From: Coriobacteriaceae bacterium AM100-PB1-1D-6A
GTDB lineage: Bacteria; Actinomycetota; Coriobacteriia; Coriobacteriales; Coriobacteriaceae
Reading direction: 5' to 3'
Assembly: GCA_027660625.1 (NCBI GenBank)
Contig: JAQDNC010000008.1
Location: 1 to 64,000 of the forward strand
DNA: 64,000 nt
How positions within the stretch are numbered: position 1 is the first letter of the stretch; the number at the start of each line of letters is the position of its first letter. Below are positions 25,493-35,244 of the stretch, one piece after another. Made by a program: the position numbers and the translations under genes. The notes under the pieces are model-generated. The model had not been told where the DNA came from, searched no databases, and worked only from the letters and a program-made list of their open reading frames with translations.

Positions 25493-28400
25493 CTACTTAG
25501 CCTTGCTGCGACGATGGAAGAAAGCGCCGATCGCGGCGATGATGGCGCCAAGACCACCGACGGTCGCGACGGTCGCCGCCGTCTGGTCTCCGGTATTGGG
25601 AATCGCCGAACCGTTCTTCTTGCTGCCCTGGGCCTTGTCGCCTGCGGGCTTGCCCGCCTGGTTGCCGCCGTTCGAGCCATTGCCGGAACCCTGGTTGCCC
25701 GAGCCGCCCTGGTTGCCGGAATCGGCATCCTTGAGGCTCTCAATGGCCAGCTTGAGCTGGCCATAGGCCGCCTGGATCTGGGTGTCGGAAGCATCCTCAT
25801 CACCCAAGACGTCCTCGGCGTAGGTAATGGCATCCGTCAGGGCCTTGACAGACTCGGCCGTCTTGCCCCTGGTGTCAGTCTCCTTCGCCTGCTTGACCAG
25901 AGCCTTGAGCTGCTTCTTAGTCGGATTCTCGACCGGGGCCACCGGGGTCTTCTCGAGCGCGCCGCGGGCGCTCTCGAGCGCCCTGAGCGCCTGGTCGACC
26001 TCGTCCTGCGTGGCGTTCTCGTCACTCAAGATGGCGCGGGCGCTCGCCAGGGCGTTCTCGAGCGCCGTCCAGGAGGCCTCGGTGTAGTCACCGGCCTTGA
26101 GGTCGCCGGCAGCAACCTCGGCATCAACCTTTTCGATCGCGGTAGCGAGATCATCCTTCGCCACCGGATCGGGGACGGCCGTACCGTAGAACTTGAGCTC
26201 CGCCATGCTGCAGTAGGCATCAACGTCGCCACCGCCGGCGTGAATCACCTTGACGGTCACGTAGCGACCGCGCGCGGCGCCAAAGCTCATCTGCTTCCAG
26301 TCGCCACGGTCGGTGAGCACGCGGCCGTCGTTGTCGAAGGCGAACGTACCCATCGACGCGGCGGTGCCCATCTCATAACCGTCGGCAGTGTCGGAGACCA
26401 GTATCTCGGCCTCGAAGATATCGCCGTTAGTGCCGCCGTCCTGGCGCGGCAGGAATGTAACGTCGGTGAGATCGTAGTCGCGGCCCAGGTCGACACTCAG
26501 ATACTGGGGCATACCGGTCCCATGGGCCCAGTCGCTGTGCCAAAGCGTCCGCTCGTCGCCGTCGAGAGCGTTGACGGCGTTGCTGCCCTCGTAGTCGGCC
26601 TCACTCGAGAAGTCGGCCACCTTGACGTTCTTGCGGTTCTCGGGCGTGTTGATGAGGATCTTCTCATCGACAGGGCGCATCTTGAGGCCGTCGATTGCCT
26701 TCTCGATCTTGGCAGTGGCGTCTGCGACATCCTTCTTGCTATAGCTGCCCTGGCCGCTGTCGAGGAGCTTCCGAGCCGCCTCGACCGCAGTGGTGAGAGC
26801 TGCATAGGAATCCTTGGTGTAGACGGACTCGCTGTAGCCCGCGGCCTTGGAAAGCGCTGCCACGAGCGCAGAGGTATCGACACCAGCCTTGACCTCGACC
26901 TCATAGGATGCGGTCTTGGAGGGGTCGAGTACCGACGCCACCGTGATCTTTGCCTTGCCGGCCTTGTTGGCACGCAGGTAGTAGCTCACGCTATCGCCAG
27001 CCTGAACAGCGGAGACGCTTACCACAGAGGGGTCGGAGCTCTCGACCGTCACATAGGGGTAGCCAGCGCTCTCAGGCGTAGCCTTGGCGTCGACGGGCGT
27101 AATGTCGCCTTCAAAGAACTCGGTCTGGTTCTTGCCTAGCTCGACACCCTCGATGGCCTCGACACCCTGCGTGTAGTTGAAGTTGACCTCACGCAGTGTG
27201 AGCATCTGGTCACCCGATGCCTCAAGCGGCGTGACCTCGACCTTGGTCGCCTTCTTGCCCTTGTTCTCGGCAGAGAGGTCAAAGGCGTAGCGAGCCAGGA
27301 AGGAATCGTACTCCCCGCCCGCGAACTCTTGGATCGAGCCATCCTCGAACGTCACGACGGCCTTGATCTTCTGTACGGTTCCGTTGCCGCCGTTGCGGTT
27401 AACGACCTCGACGCTATCGAGTTTCGACGGCGTCTTAAATGCGAATGTCATCGTGGTGGGAAGCTTCACGTAACTCGGTAGCTTACCCTCGCTGTCCCAG
27501 TTGCCACTCCAGTTCCACAGGAACTCAAAGCCGTTGTCGCCCTCGTTATTATCGAACAGCGCGTTATAGCTCTTCTGCTGGATAAGTTTCTCGACGTTGG
27601 TCCCGTCGTCGGTCGTGAGCTCATCGTTGGTCATCGTGATGTTGAAGGCATCCTGGGCGTACTCGGCGACCGTTGGCTGAGGAACGTCCGGCATCGTCAC
27701 CGTGCCGTCGCTCGCAAACTCAAGTGCGTCGCATGCCGGGCCGATAAGCCAAGATGTCGAGGGCAGTTCGACCTTTCCGGCGGTCTTGGCCTTGAGCTTG
27801 AAACTCGCCACCGCGCCAGTACCGTTGTAGAGCTTGCCATCGCCGCGGTTGGCAAAGGCGAGATTGATAGTCTGCGTTCCGTCCACGAACTGGACCTTCT
27901 CGCGAGACAGGTTCTCCATGCCGGCAGTCGAGCCGTCCTGCGCGATGCTCTCGGACACAAACTCGAACTGGTCGCTCTTGAAGTTGACGAGGGCGCCCAG
28001 GGCGTTGACGTTCTTGGCGTCGGCCGCATAGACATCAACGGTGATCTCATCACCGGCCTCGACCTCGGTCTTGCTCGGAATCACCGCGAGCGAACCTGCG
28101 ACCTTGCCCTTTTGTTTAGTGCCGCCGTCAAGACCCGCCATGGTGAACGAGTAATCGTAGACGTCGTAAACGCCGTTATCGTTGAGGTCGGCGAAGTGGT
28201 CGCGGATCTGCGAACCGAACGTCGGGGTATCGGGCTCGCGATTCTCGAGGCCCAGATAGTTCTTCATGTTGGAGTAGTCTCCGTCGGAGATCGTGGCCTT
28301 GTTGAGGTTGGAGCCCACGGCGAAGCCATCCGTGCCGTCGGTCTTGTAGATGGCAATCTCGGACGCGGAGAAGAAATTGCCGACCGAGGCGAGCGGTGTC

Positions 28401-31400
28401 ATGCGCACGTAACGGGCGGCCACGGTGCCGTCAAACGCTACCGTCTTACAATCAGCGGAACGTGCCCAATCGACCTCCTGGCTCGTCCAGTGGACGCCAT
28501 CGAGACTCGTCTCAACACGCATCTTGGTCACGGTGCCGTTGCCGGCGTCATCGCGCGGATAGTACTCGAGCTTATCGAGCTTGTAAGCGCGTCCATAGTC
28601 AACGGTAAGCGCCTTGCCCAGATCGTTGCCACCGGAGTGGAAACCGCCGTCGCCCGACTGGAACTCATGGTCGAAGGCGAGCTCGGCCTTATGGCTGCCG
28701 TAAAGTGAGCCCTCCCAGGTGATTTCCTCGGCGTCGGGGACGTTCCGCCACGGATCGAGTGCGGAGTTCGCCTCGAGCACATCGCTCCAGGCGGAGTAAC
28801 CTTCGGCGTTGCGCGAACGAATCTGGTAGGTGTGCTTGCTATTGTAGGCGAGGTCGGTGTGCGTGAACTCGGCCGCATCACCCACGGCAAACACAGTGCC
28901 GTCGACCTTAAGGTCGTAGGAGGTAGCACCATCGACCTTTCCCCAGGTGAGCTTGATGCTCGTTGGGGTCGTGGCGTCCTCGGGGGCAGCAAGGTTCGTG
29001 GGTGCGGAGAGGTTCTCGTTGAGGCGATCGGCTGTGAGCGTGACGTCGGCGTTCACGAAACCGCCCAGCTCAAGCGTCTGCGCCGCTGCAGCAACATCGG
29101 TCTTCGCGAACTTGACGTAGACCTTGGGGTTCGTGGTGATCTTGGTGTTGTTGAAGCTCTCGCCCTGCTCGGCCTCGGTGCCGTCCGCATCGCTGCCGTA
29201 GTGGTTGAGGTTGGGGGTCTCGCTGTAGAAGTAGACCGCCTGGCCGGCCTCGGGGGTCGCGGCGTCAAAGGTCTCCTGCGAGTCGACCTCAACCACGTTG
29301 AGTGCGGATCCGCCGTTCTTGGCGACAACGCTCGTGGGCTTGGCGGACACATTGGCCACGAAGGTCGTGGTGCGGTTGGAGTCGTAGCCGTTGTAGCCGC
29401 CCTGCGAGGCCTCGGCGGTAAAGGTCGCGGTGCCGCCTGCGGCCTTGGAGCTGTAGACGGTGCTCACATGCTCACCGTAGGAGATATTGTCGATCGTGCC
29501 GTAGGAATCGTCCTCAGTCGTGTTGTTCTCGATGGAGGAGCCGTCGTCCTCGTACTGCGTAAAGGTGCCGTCGCCCTCGGTGGCGAAGAACTCGACGATA
29601 CGCTGGCTGCGGTCGGTACCCTTGGTGTTGGTGTCGCTCACGGCCTCGGGGTTGTTGTTCTCGGCGTACATCGGCACGATAGCGTTGGCCTTCACAAACA
29701 GCGGCAGCTTCCAAAGCGGAGCCTCGTAGTTGTTGAGAACCTGGCCGCCGCGATACTGCTTACCCGAGAAGTAATCGATCCAGATGGTGGGATTCTCGTC
29801 GGTGCCGTAGTTGGGGAGGTAAATCCCATTGCGAATGTCGTTGCCGTTCTCGTCTGCCTGGGTATCCTGATACACCGGTGCCACTAGGAAGTTCTCACCG
29901 AACATATACTGGTACTGCGTCGAAGTGCTTGCGGCGTACTCGGAGTTGTCGGAAAGCAGCATGGCGCGGATCATGGGCAGGCCGGCATCGCCGTTACCCG
30001 TGTCGATGTTGGCCGCCGAGGCCGCGCTCGTGTAGATATAGGGCATGAGCTGCGCCTTGAGCTTGAGGTAGAAGCGCGAGATGCCTGTGTAGGGATCGCC
30101 GTGCGTCATGGGCGATTTACGGTAGGTGCCCCAACCGTCCATGTCAAGCATAGAGGGCGTGAACGTCTTCCACTGGTAGTCACGCGCAGAGATGATGGGG
30201 TCGCCGCCAAAGATGCCATCCATGTCGGAGCCGATGTTGGGGTTGCCCGAAAGACTCTGACCGATATACGTGGGGATATGGAAGCGAATGTACTCCCAGT
30301 TACCGCCATACTGGTCGCCGGTCCAAATGCCACCAAAGCGCTGCGTGCCGGCCCAACCATCGAGCGTGATGATGTTGGGGCGCTTGTTAGCGCCGGTCGT
30401 CACCGTGTCATAAGCTGTCTTGATGCCATTAAGACCAAAGGAGTAGCCAGATCCAACCCAGGCAACGTCGGTCTTAAGGGTAGTGATGCCTCCCGTCTTG
30501 ACCTCGGCGTCGAAGTCGCGAAGCAGATGCCACGGGGTCTCAGGGTTGCTGTCGGGCTCAAGGTTGGACTGGGTCCACAAGCCCGTGCTCACACCCTTGG
30601 AGTTGGCATACTCGGTGAACTTCTTAAGGTTGTCGACATTGGCACGCACAGCGTTAAGACGGTCGGCCGAGCTCGCTCCGTCGGAGTTGACGCCGCCGGT
30701 CTTGTAGTAACCGTTCTGGCCATAGCCGGCGCCGTAACCGTCGTTCGGCAGGAACCAGCCGAGCGGCATGTCGTTGTCCTCGTAGTCATCGATAACCTGA
30801 CGAGCAGAGAACTGGCGGTCGAAATCGGTCGCTTTCATGTTCTCGGTATCAACCGTAGGGCCCTCACCGTTGAGCGTCTCGGCCGCAAGTGTGCCGTCGA
30901 GCTTGTAGCCCGTCGACATGCCAGACTCGTACTTAACGTCGCCCTTCTCGCTCGAGGACTTGCTGCCCTTGGTCTCCCACTTCTTTTGACCCGAGGTCGT
31001 TGACCAGCCATCACGGTTATAGGCATTAAGATGACCAAGGTAGAACCCGTACTCGGGCAGCAGTACCGGGTTACCGGTCACCTTGTAGTAGTCCTGCAGC
31101 ATCTCAGTTGCCACGTTCGAAGCTCCCTCGTTGGTCGCCACGAAGTAGTAGGCATCAAACTCATTCTCGCTGTGCAAAGTCGTGACCGTCGATGAGTCCG
31201 TGGAACCGAAGTCGTAGGAACCCTCTGCAAACGTGTTTCGGAGCACGCCGTAGCCGTCACTCGTCCAATAAAACGGGTTGGGCGAGGCAACGCCGCCATC
31301 GGTCCAGTTGTTCGTGTTGGAGATGGCGATGGTCTGGTTGGTGTGCAGGAAGCGTCCGTTCTGGGTGCCGCCGCCAAAGAAGTTCTCGGACTTCTCCTTG

Positions 31401-31906
31401 GCGAGCGTCTGGACGGTACCCTTCTTATCAAGGTCGAGGGACGCGGACTCGGAAACCACGACACGGTCGCCTGACTTGATACTCATCTTGCCAGTCGCCT
31501 TGTCCAGGATCACGGTCGCCTTTCCGCCGGTGATCTCGATAGTGTCGCCCTTGTCGGCAACCGTCGCACTCGGCTTGCTGTAGGTGTCCGAGGTATCGGG
31601 CTGAGCCTGGATCTTAGCCGTGTGGGACTTACTGCGCGGCGTGGCGTACTCGGAAAACTCACCCTTGGGGTCGACGTTATAACGGAAAATACCGTCCTCG
31701 AGGAACGTAATACGGCCCTTGATGCCGTCAGCGAAATCGATGTCGACGACATTCGAGGCAGACTGGGACACGGTCGCCGAGTCGACGCCCTTGAGTGGCG
31801 TGGCAATCGCCTGCTGGGGATTGGCAAACACGAGCGTCGCTGCAGTGGCAACGAGGACCGCGCTTCCCTTCACCCACCGTTTCGTAAAAATGGAATTCCT
31901 GCGCAT
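25493..31906 (-). CDS. Multimodular wall-anchored GH31 glycoside hydrolase
   Basis: 2137 residues; ATG at 31906 behind AAAGGAG. A signal peptide (to about residue 37) is followed by a GH31 catalytic module. The expected nucleophile is the Asp of LKTDVAW (about 479) and the acid/base the Asp of GIWTGDQYGG (about 528). Next come a fibronectin-III-like domain, a CBM32/F5-8C module (about 1055-1185), a dockerin-like loop DLNDNGVYDVYD (about 1240), a cohesin-like domain (about 1272-1395), a further F5-8C-like region, a Big_2-like domain, FIVAR repeats around another F5-8C module, and the anchor IPNTGDQ with a helix and RRSKAK. GH31 cleaves alpha-linked sugars. Similar modular sets occur in mucin-degrading GH31 enzymes, so a host-glycan substrate is an inference. 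Confidence 0.87.
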   Translation of the reverse strand: MRRNSIFTKRWVKGSAVLVATAATLVFANPQQAIATPLKGVDSATVSQSASNVVDIDFADGIKGRITFLEDGIFRYNVDPKGEFSEYATPRSKSHTAKIQAQPDTSDTYSKPSATVADKGDTIEITGGKATVILDKATGKMSIKSGDRVVVSESASLDLDKKGTVQTLAKEKSENFFGGGTQNGRFLHTNQTIAISNTNNWTDGGVASPNPFYWTSDGYGVLRNTFAEGSYDFGSTDSSTVTTLHSENEFDAYYFVATNEGASNVATEMLQDYYKVTGNPVLLPEYGFYLGHLNAYNRDGWSTTSGQKKWETKGSKSSSEKGDVKYESGMSTGYKLDGTLAAETLNGEGPTVDTENMKATDFDRQFSARQVIDDYEDNDMPLGWFLPNDGYGAGYGQNGYYKTGGVNSDGASSADRLNAVRANVDNLKKFTEYANSKGVSTGLWTQSNLEPDSNPETPWHLLRDFDAEVKTGGITTLKTDVAWVGSGYSFGLNGIKTAYDTVTTGANKRPNIITLDGWAGTQRFGGIWTGDQYGGNWEYIRFHIPTYIGQSLSGNPNIGSDMDGIFGGDPIISARDYQWKTFTPSMLDMDGWGTYRKSPMTHGDPYTGISRFYLKLKAQLMPYIYTSAASAANIDTGNGDAGLPMIRAMLLSDNSEYAASTSTQYQYMFGENFLVAPVYQDTQADENGNDIRNGIYLPNYGTDENPTIWIDYFSGKQYRGGQVLNNYEAPLWKLPLFVKANAIVPMYAENNNPEAVSDTNTKGTDRSQRIVEFFATEGDGTFTQYEDDGSSIENNTTEDDSYGTIDNISYGEHVSTVYSSKAAGGTATFTAEASQGGYNGYDSNRTTTFVANVSAKPTSVVAKNGGSALNVVEVDSQETFDAATPEAGQAVYFYSETPNLNHYGSDADGTEAEQGESFNNTKITTNPKVYVKFAKTDVAAAAQTLELGGFVNADVTLTADRLNENLSAPTNLAAPEDATTPTSIKLTWGKVDGATSYDLKVDGTVFAVGDAAEFTHTDLAYNSKHTYQIRSRNAEGYSAWSDVLEANSALDPWRNVPDAEEITWEGSLYGSHKAELAFDHEFQSGDGGFHSGGNDLGKALTVDYGRAYKLDKLEYYPRDDAGNGTVTKMRVETSLDGVHWTSQEVDWARSADCKTVAFDGTVAARYVRMTPLASVGNFFSASEIAIYKTDGTDGFAVGSNLNKATISDGDYSNMKNYLGLENREPDTPTFGSQIRDHFADLNDNGVYDVYDYSFTMAGLDGGTKQKGKVAGSLAVIPSKTEVEAGDEITVDVYAADAKNVNALGALVNFKSDQFEFVSESIAQDGSTAGMENLSREKVQFVDGTQTINLAFANRGDGKLYNGTGAVASFKLKAKTAGKVELPSTSWLIGPACDALEFASDGTVTMPDVPQPTVAEYAQDAFNITMTNDELTTDDGTNVEKLIQQKSYNALFDNNEGDNGFEFLWNWSGNWDSEGKLPSYVKLPTTMTFAFKTPSKLDSVEVVNRNGGNGTVQKIKAVVTFEDGSIQEFAGGEYDSFLARYAFDLSAENKGKKATKVEVTPLEASGDQMLTLREVNFNYTQGVEAIEGVELGKNQTEFFEGDITPVDAKATPESAGYPYVTVESSDPSVVSVSAVQAGDSVSYYLRANKAGKAKITVASVLDPSKTASYEVEVKAGVDTSALVAALSKAAGYSESVYTKDSYAALTTAVEAARKLLDSGQGSYSKKDVADATAKIEKAIDGLKMRPVDEKILINTPENRKNVKVADFSSEADYEGSNAVNALDGDERTLWHSDWAHGTGMPQYLSVDLGRDYDLTDVTFLPRQDGGTNGDIFEAEILVSDTADGYEMGTAASMGTFAFDNDGRVLTDRGDWKQMSFGAARGRYVTVKVIHAGGGDVDAYCSMAELKFYGTAVPDPVAKDDLATAIEKVDAEVAAGDLKAGDYTEASWTALENALASARAILSDENATQDEVDQALRALESARGALEKTPVAPVENPTKKQLKALVKQAKETDTRGKTAESVKALTDAITYAEDVLGDEDASDTQIQAAYGQLKLAIESLKDADSGNQGGSGNQGSGNGSNGGNQAGKPAGDKAQGSKKNGSAIPNTGDQTAATVATVGGLGAIIAAIGAFFHRRSKAK

Positions 31907-32420
31907 CTGGTCTCCTTTCTTCCGACATGCTGAGGTGCCGAGGACGCCCCCCCCCGGCAGCATGGAAAAACGTATCAAACGGAGATGTTCGGTACATTCC
32001 GCACAATGGGGGCCACCCGTTACCAAGGGGCCAACTGGTAGTAACCAGATAGCCACCTACTAGGTCATATCAACATATGGGAGCACTTGCGCACCCAAGT
32101 TCGGAATTCTCCCAGCGGCAGCAAAATAAGCGTCAACGGCAAGGTGGGCTTAATAAGCCATACCAATTGGTTCTTCAGTCAAATACCAATCTAGCAAAAA
32201 TGTACTGTTTATCTGGTATTACACAGACCATACCTTTCCCTCGGGAACTGGGCTTCGCGAAGTTTCCCGAGGGAAAGGCTCAGCCGCCATCCTGCAACCT
32301 ACCGGGGATTGCCATGACGTACGTTGGCTGATTTGGTTTGGAATGAGATGTTGACGGTGGCTGATGGGCACAACTGTCCCGGGTGCATTTCAAGATGCAC
32401 CTAAATGTCTGTCTTTATCC
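31907..32420. other. Gene-free regulatory stretch upstream of the GH31 gene
   Basis: 514 nt without a convincing gene. It holds a run of nine C residues (31947-31955), 41 nt upstream of the GH31 start codon, and an inverted repeat with 15-bp arms, CCTTTCCCTCGGGAA (32233-32247) and TTCCCGAGGGAAAGG (32264-32278). The stretch is richer in AT than its neighbours. The hairpin lacks a T-run, so it may be an operator or a transcript-end structure of the MarR gene. Confidence 0.6.
31947..31955. repeat. Nine-base poly-C tract in the GH31 leader
   Basis: Uninterrupted C x 9 on the + strand (G x 9 in the transcript direction) between promoter region and ribosome binding site. Such tracts are prone to slipped-strand length change; whether this one varies is unknown. 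Confidence 0.6.
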
Positions 32421-32897
32421 TTATAGATTGTCCAGGTAGTCGTCGGCATCATAGGTAAGGCTGTAAGCTTTATTCAGGATGCGCACGAGCTCCTGGGCAT
32501 CGTGCTCGCCGAGCGCTGAGAGTTGTTTCGAGAGCGATGCCACACTCTCGGCATTTTTTTTCGCCGCGAAATCACGGCCTTCCTCGGTAATGCTCACCAG
32601 CACACACCGACGATCGTTTGGATCAGTCCTGCGCTGAACGTAACCCTTACTCTCGAGTGAATCCAAGATATGCGACATGCGCGCACGGGAGAATTTCAGC
32701 TTCTTGGCAATCTCGGAGGGAATGACATCACCGTCAATACCCGATAGATACTGTAAAACCGGTGCCTCGCCCACACTGGCGCCGCCGGCAGCACTCAAGG
32801 ATCCCTTGGCAAGGGAACGTGAGTACACAATCAGTTTTCGAGCGACGTCATCGTAATCCACTGGGGATATTGTCCTTTGCAACTCTAGAAGGGCCAT
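32421..32897 (-). CDS. MarR-family transcriptional regulator
   Basis: 158 residues from the ATG at 32897; the ribosome binding site is poor. Winged-helix MarR features are IPSEIAKKLKFSRARMSHILDSLESKGYVQRR followed by the wing DPNDRRCVLVSITEEG. It would act as a ligand-responsive dimeric repressor or activator. It lies upstream of the GH31 gene on the same strand, separated by 514 nt with inverted repeats, so regulation of that gene is possible but only suggested by position. Confidence 0.87.
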   Translation of the reverse strand: MALLELQRTISPVDYDDVARKLIVYSRSLAKGSLSAAGGASVGEAPVLQYLSGIDGDVIPSEIAKKLKFSRARMSHILDSLESKGYVQRRTDPNDRRCVLVSITEEGRDFAAKKNAESVASLSKQLSALGEHDAQELVRILNKAYSLTYDADDYLDNL

Positions 32898-32965
32898 AAA
32901 ACCGTCATTTGCCGTACATTAGTTAACATTCGCAACAATTATTTATGATACCCCAACGCGGAAGT

Positions 32966-33292
32966 CTATTGCTCGTCCTTCTTGCGTCGCATAAGCTCCT
33001 CAACGTCGACACCAGCGGCCTCGAGCATGCGCTCGACATTCTTTTTGGCGTTGGTCGTGCCGACCTTAAGCACGATCGAAAGCGGAGTGCCCACCACCAG
33101 GCACACGATGCCCACGGGGACACCCCAGCCGGGGCCGCCCTGCATACCCCACATCCCCATCAAAAAGCCAATCGCCACGAGCGAATAGCCCAGGCGCAGC
33201 CAAACATTGAGCCGCTGAATAGCATCGGTCTGCATCTTTGCCTCGCGAATCAAGTCGTCGCGCGAAAGGTCGTGTCCATGTTTCTCGTGCAT
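32966..33292 (-). CDS. Small two-helix membrane protein of unknown function
   Basis: 108 residues. The ATG at 33292 has GAGGAGG in front; a longer frame to 33334 lacks one. A His-rich start (MHEKHGHDL) precedes two closely spaced hydrophobic segments (about 30-70, Gly/Trp-rich hairpin GMWGMQGGPGWG), and a charged C-terminus ends MRRKKDEQ. I do not recognise the family. It lies between the MarR gene and the PTS operon. Confidence 0.7.
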   Translation of the reverse strand: MHEKHGHDLSRDDLIREAKMQTDAIQRLNVWLRLGYSLVAIGFLMGMWGMQGGPGWGVPVGIVCLVVGTPLSIVLKVGTTNAKKNVERMLEAAGVDVEELMRRKKDEQ

Positions 33293-33435
33293 ATGGTCCT
33301 CCTCGTGCAAAGTGTGCATCATGCGCAAGTGCATCGTTTGTCGAATACGTCATCTTTCAAGAGCAATATAGCGGGTGTCGTGTAGGCGATGGAGGTCGCT
33401 GGCCATATTGCCCTTGAAGGGCGGCGCAAAATCAG

Positions 33436-33465
33436 AAGGCCGTGCGGTTGAGGCCGCACGGCCTT
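33436..33465 (-). terminator. Terminator of the mannose-family PTS operon
   Basis: Perfect 12-bp arms AAGGCCGTGCGG (33436-33447) and CCGCACGGCCTT (33454-33465), 22 nt downstream of the IID stop. The minus-strand tail CTGATTTT is only moderately T-rich. Confidence 0.7.
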
Positions 33466-33487
33466 ACAGGGGGCCAGGGGATGATGA

Positions 33488-34315
33488 CTAGTAGCTCAGT
33501 GCCGGGTCGAAGAAGCCAATGAGAACGCCCACAAATGCGATCACAACGAGGATCAGCATCATAACGATGGGGTTGACCTTCTTCTTGGTCATCATGTACC
33601 AGCAGAAGATGATGAAGACCATCGGCAGCAGGTGCGGATAGATGCCATCGAGGGTGTCCTGGAACTTACCGCCGCCGGGCAGCACCAGGTTGGGGCTGCA
33701 GGTGATGGAGACCCAAGTTGCGCCCACGGCACCGATGACCATGGTACCGACCATCACGATGGAATCACGCAGAGCCTTTGCCTTGGGGCCGACCAGTGCC
33801 TCAACCGCCTTGCCGCCGAGCTCATAGCCCTGGTTGTAGGCAAAGCGCATGCCAAGGAACATGAGCAGATTCCACACGACAATATAGAAGATGGCACCGA
33901 GCGGAGAGCCGCCGGTCGAGAGACCGAGGGCGATACCGAGCAGGATCGGGATCAGGGTACCGACGATCAGCGAGTCGCCAAGGCCGGCGAGCGGGCCCAT
34001 GAGGCCGGCGCGGATGCCGTTGATGGCGTCGTCGTCGATGGCCTCGCCGTTTGCGCGAGCCTCCTCGAGGCCGGCGGTGACGCCGACAATCATGGTGCCG
34101 ATCTGCGGCTCGGTGTTGAAGAACGCGGAGTAGGTCTGGAGGGCCTGCTTCTGCTCCTCGGGCGTGTCGTAGAGCTCCTCGACGATCGGAAGCATGGCGC
34201 ACAGGTAACCGAAGGTCTGCATGTGCTCCTGCGAGAAGCAAGTCAGGTTGCCATAGGACCAGTTGCGGAACGACTTGGCAAGCGTTTTCTTAGAGAGTTT
34301 CTTCTTCTCTGCCAT
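33488..34315 (-). CDS. PTS mannose/fructose/sorbose family IID component
   Basis: 275 residues. The ATG at 34315 overlaps the TAA of the IIC gene by one base (TAATG). Family features include the N-terminal SFRNWSYGNLTCFSQEHMQTFGY (partial), the amphipathic region IRAGLMGPLAGLGDSLIVG and the C-terminal helices. IID and IIC form the membrane channel of the sugar phosphotransferase system. It is last in the order IIA, IIB, IIC, IID. Confidence 0.93.
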   Translation of the reverse strand: MAEKKKLSKKTLAKSFRNWSYGNLTCFSQEHMQTFGYLCAMLPIVEELYDTPEEQKQALQTYSAFFNTEPQIGTMIVGVTAGLEEARANGEAIDDDAINGIRAGLMGPLAGLGDSLIVGTLIPILLGIALGLSTGGSPLGAIFYIVVWNLLMFLGMRFAYNQGYELGGKAVEALVGPKAKALRDSIVMVGTMVIGAVGATWVSITCSPNLVLPGGGKFQDTLDGIYPHLLPMVFIIFCWYMMTKKKVNPIVMMLILVVIAFVGVLIGFFDPALSY

Positions 34316-35172
34316 TAGATGTCCTCCTCTTCCTCATCATCGGAGCCCGAGGCGATAGCTGCCTTGGGAGCGTTTGCGAGGTCGATCTTGAGCGAAGCGA
34401 TCTCATAGTTGATCAGAGCGAAGAAGCAGCCGATGCCGGCGGCGGCAATCAGGTTGCATCCCATGACAGCGGACAGGGTGAAGCCGAAGAAGAACGTGAG
34501 GAAGTCCGTGGGCTTAGAGATGACCTGCTTGAGCAGGATGGCGATACCGACGGTAGGCAGCAGCGAGCCGACGGTGAACAGCGTCTTCATCGCGATGCCG
34601 TCCATGGGCATGTAGGTCTTCATGAGGTCGACCATGGCGGTGCCGCCCATGGTGATGATGAACGTCGGGAGGAACGAGCAGACGATGTGACCGATCCAAG
34701 GCAGAACGTTGTTGACCAGGTAGAGCTTGTGGAGGTCGCCCTTCTCGAGCCACTTCCAGCCCATGCCCTGCCACACCAGGTTAATGGTGGCGGTGCCATA
34801 GAAGAGCACAGTGCCGAGCGTGCCGACGGCGGCACCGAGGGATGCGGCCATGCCGGCAGCCTCAGCGGAGGCAGGATCGATGCCCGAGTTCTTGATGGCG
34901 AGGATTGCCAGCGGGATGCCGATATAGGACACGGCGCGGACGTCGGCGGAGACGGTTCCGCCGGGGGTCACGAGAGCGATGTAGACAACCTGGATGGCAG
35001 CGCCGACGAGGATGCCCGTCTGCATATCGCCCATGATGATGCCGACGATGAGGCCGGCGACCAGAGGACGACCCAAAGTGTAGTTGCCGATCGTCGTGCC
35101 GCCCATGCCAGGCAGTGATGCCAGGCAGGCGAACAGGCCGAACAGCGCGGCTTGGAATGCATTGATTGCCAT
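34315..35172 (-). CDS. PTS mannose/fructose/sorbose family IIC component
   Basis: 285 residues; ATG at 35172 after GAAAGGGGAAAG. It is a polytopic membrane protein with the family's Gly-rich N-terminus (LPGMGGTTIGNYTLGRPLVAG, partial) and repeats of LGAAVGTLGTVLF type. The acidic tail ASGSDDEEEED is unusual in length. It couples to IID by a one-base stop/start overlap. Confidence 0.93.
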   Translation of the reverse strand: MAINAFQAALFGLFACLASLPGMGGTTIGNYTLGRPLVAGLIVGIIMGDMQTGILVGAAIQVVYIALVTPGGTVSADVRAVSYIGIPLAILAIKNSGIDPASAEAAGMAASLGAAVGTLGTVLFYGTATINLVWQGMGWKWLEKGDLHKLYLVNNVLPWIGHIVCSFLPTFIITMGGTAMVDLMKTYMPMDGIAMKTLFTVGSLLPTVGIAILLKQVISKPTDFLTFFFGFTLSAVMGCNLIAAAGIGCFFALINYEIASLKIDLANAPKAAIASGSDDEEEEDI

Positions 35173-35244
35173 GCTTTCCCCTTTCTTTATTCCTCAGCCC
35201 CTTTCACCAAGGGCTGTAGATACCAAAATGCGGCTGGCGCCTAA

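Noticed and set aside
31907..32056. 50-codon N-terminal extension of the GH31 enzyme
   Set aside because: The signal peptide begins at the ATG at 31906 with AAAGGAG before it; the extension includes the poly-C tract and no site.
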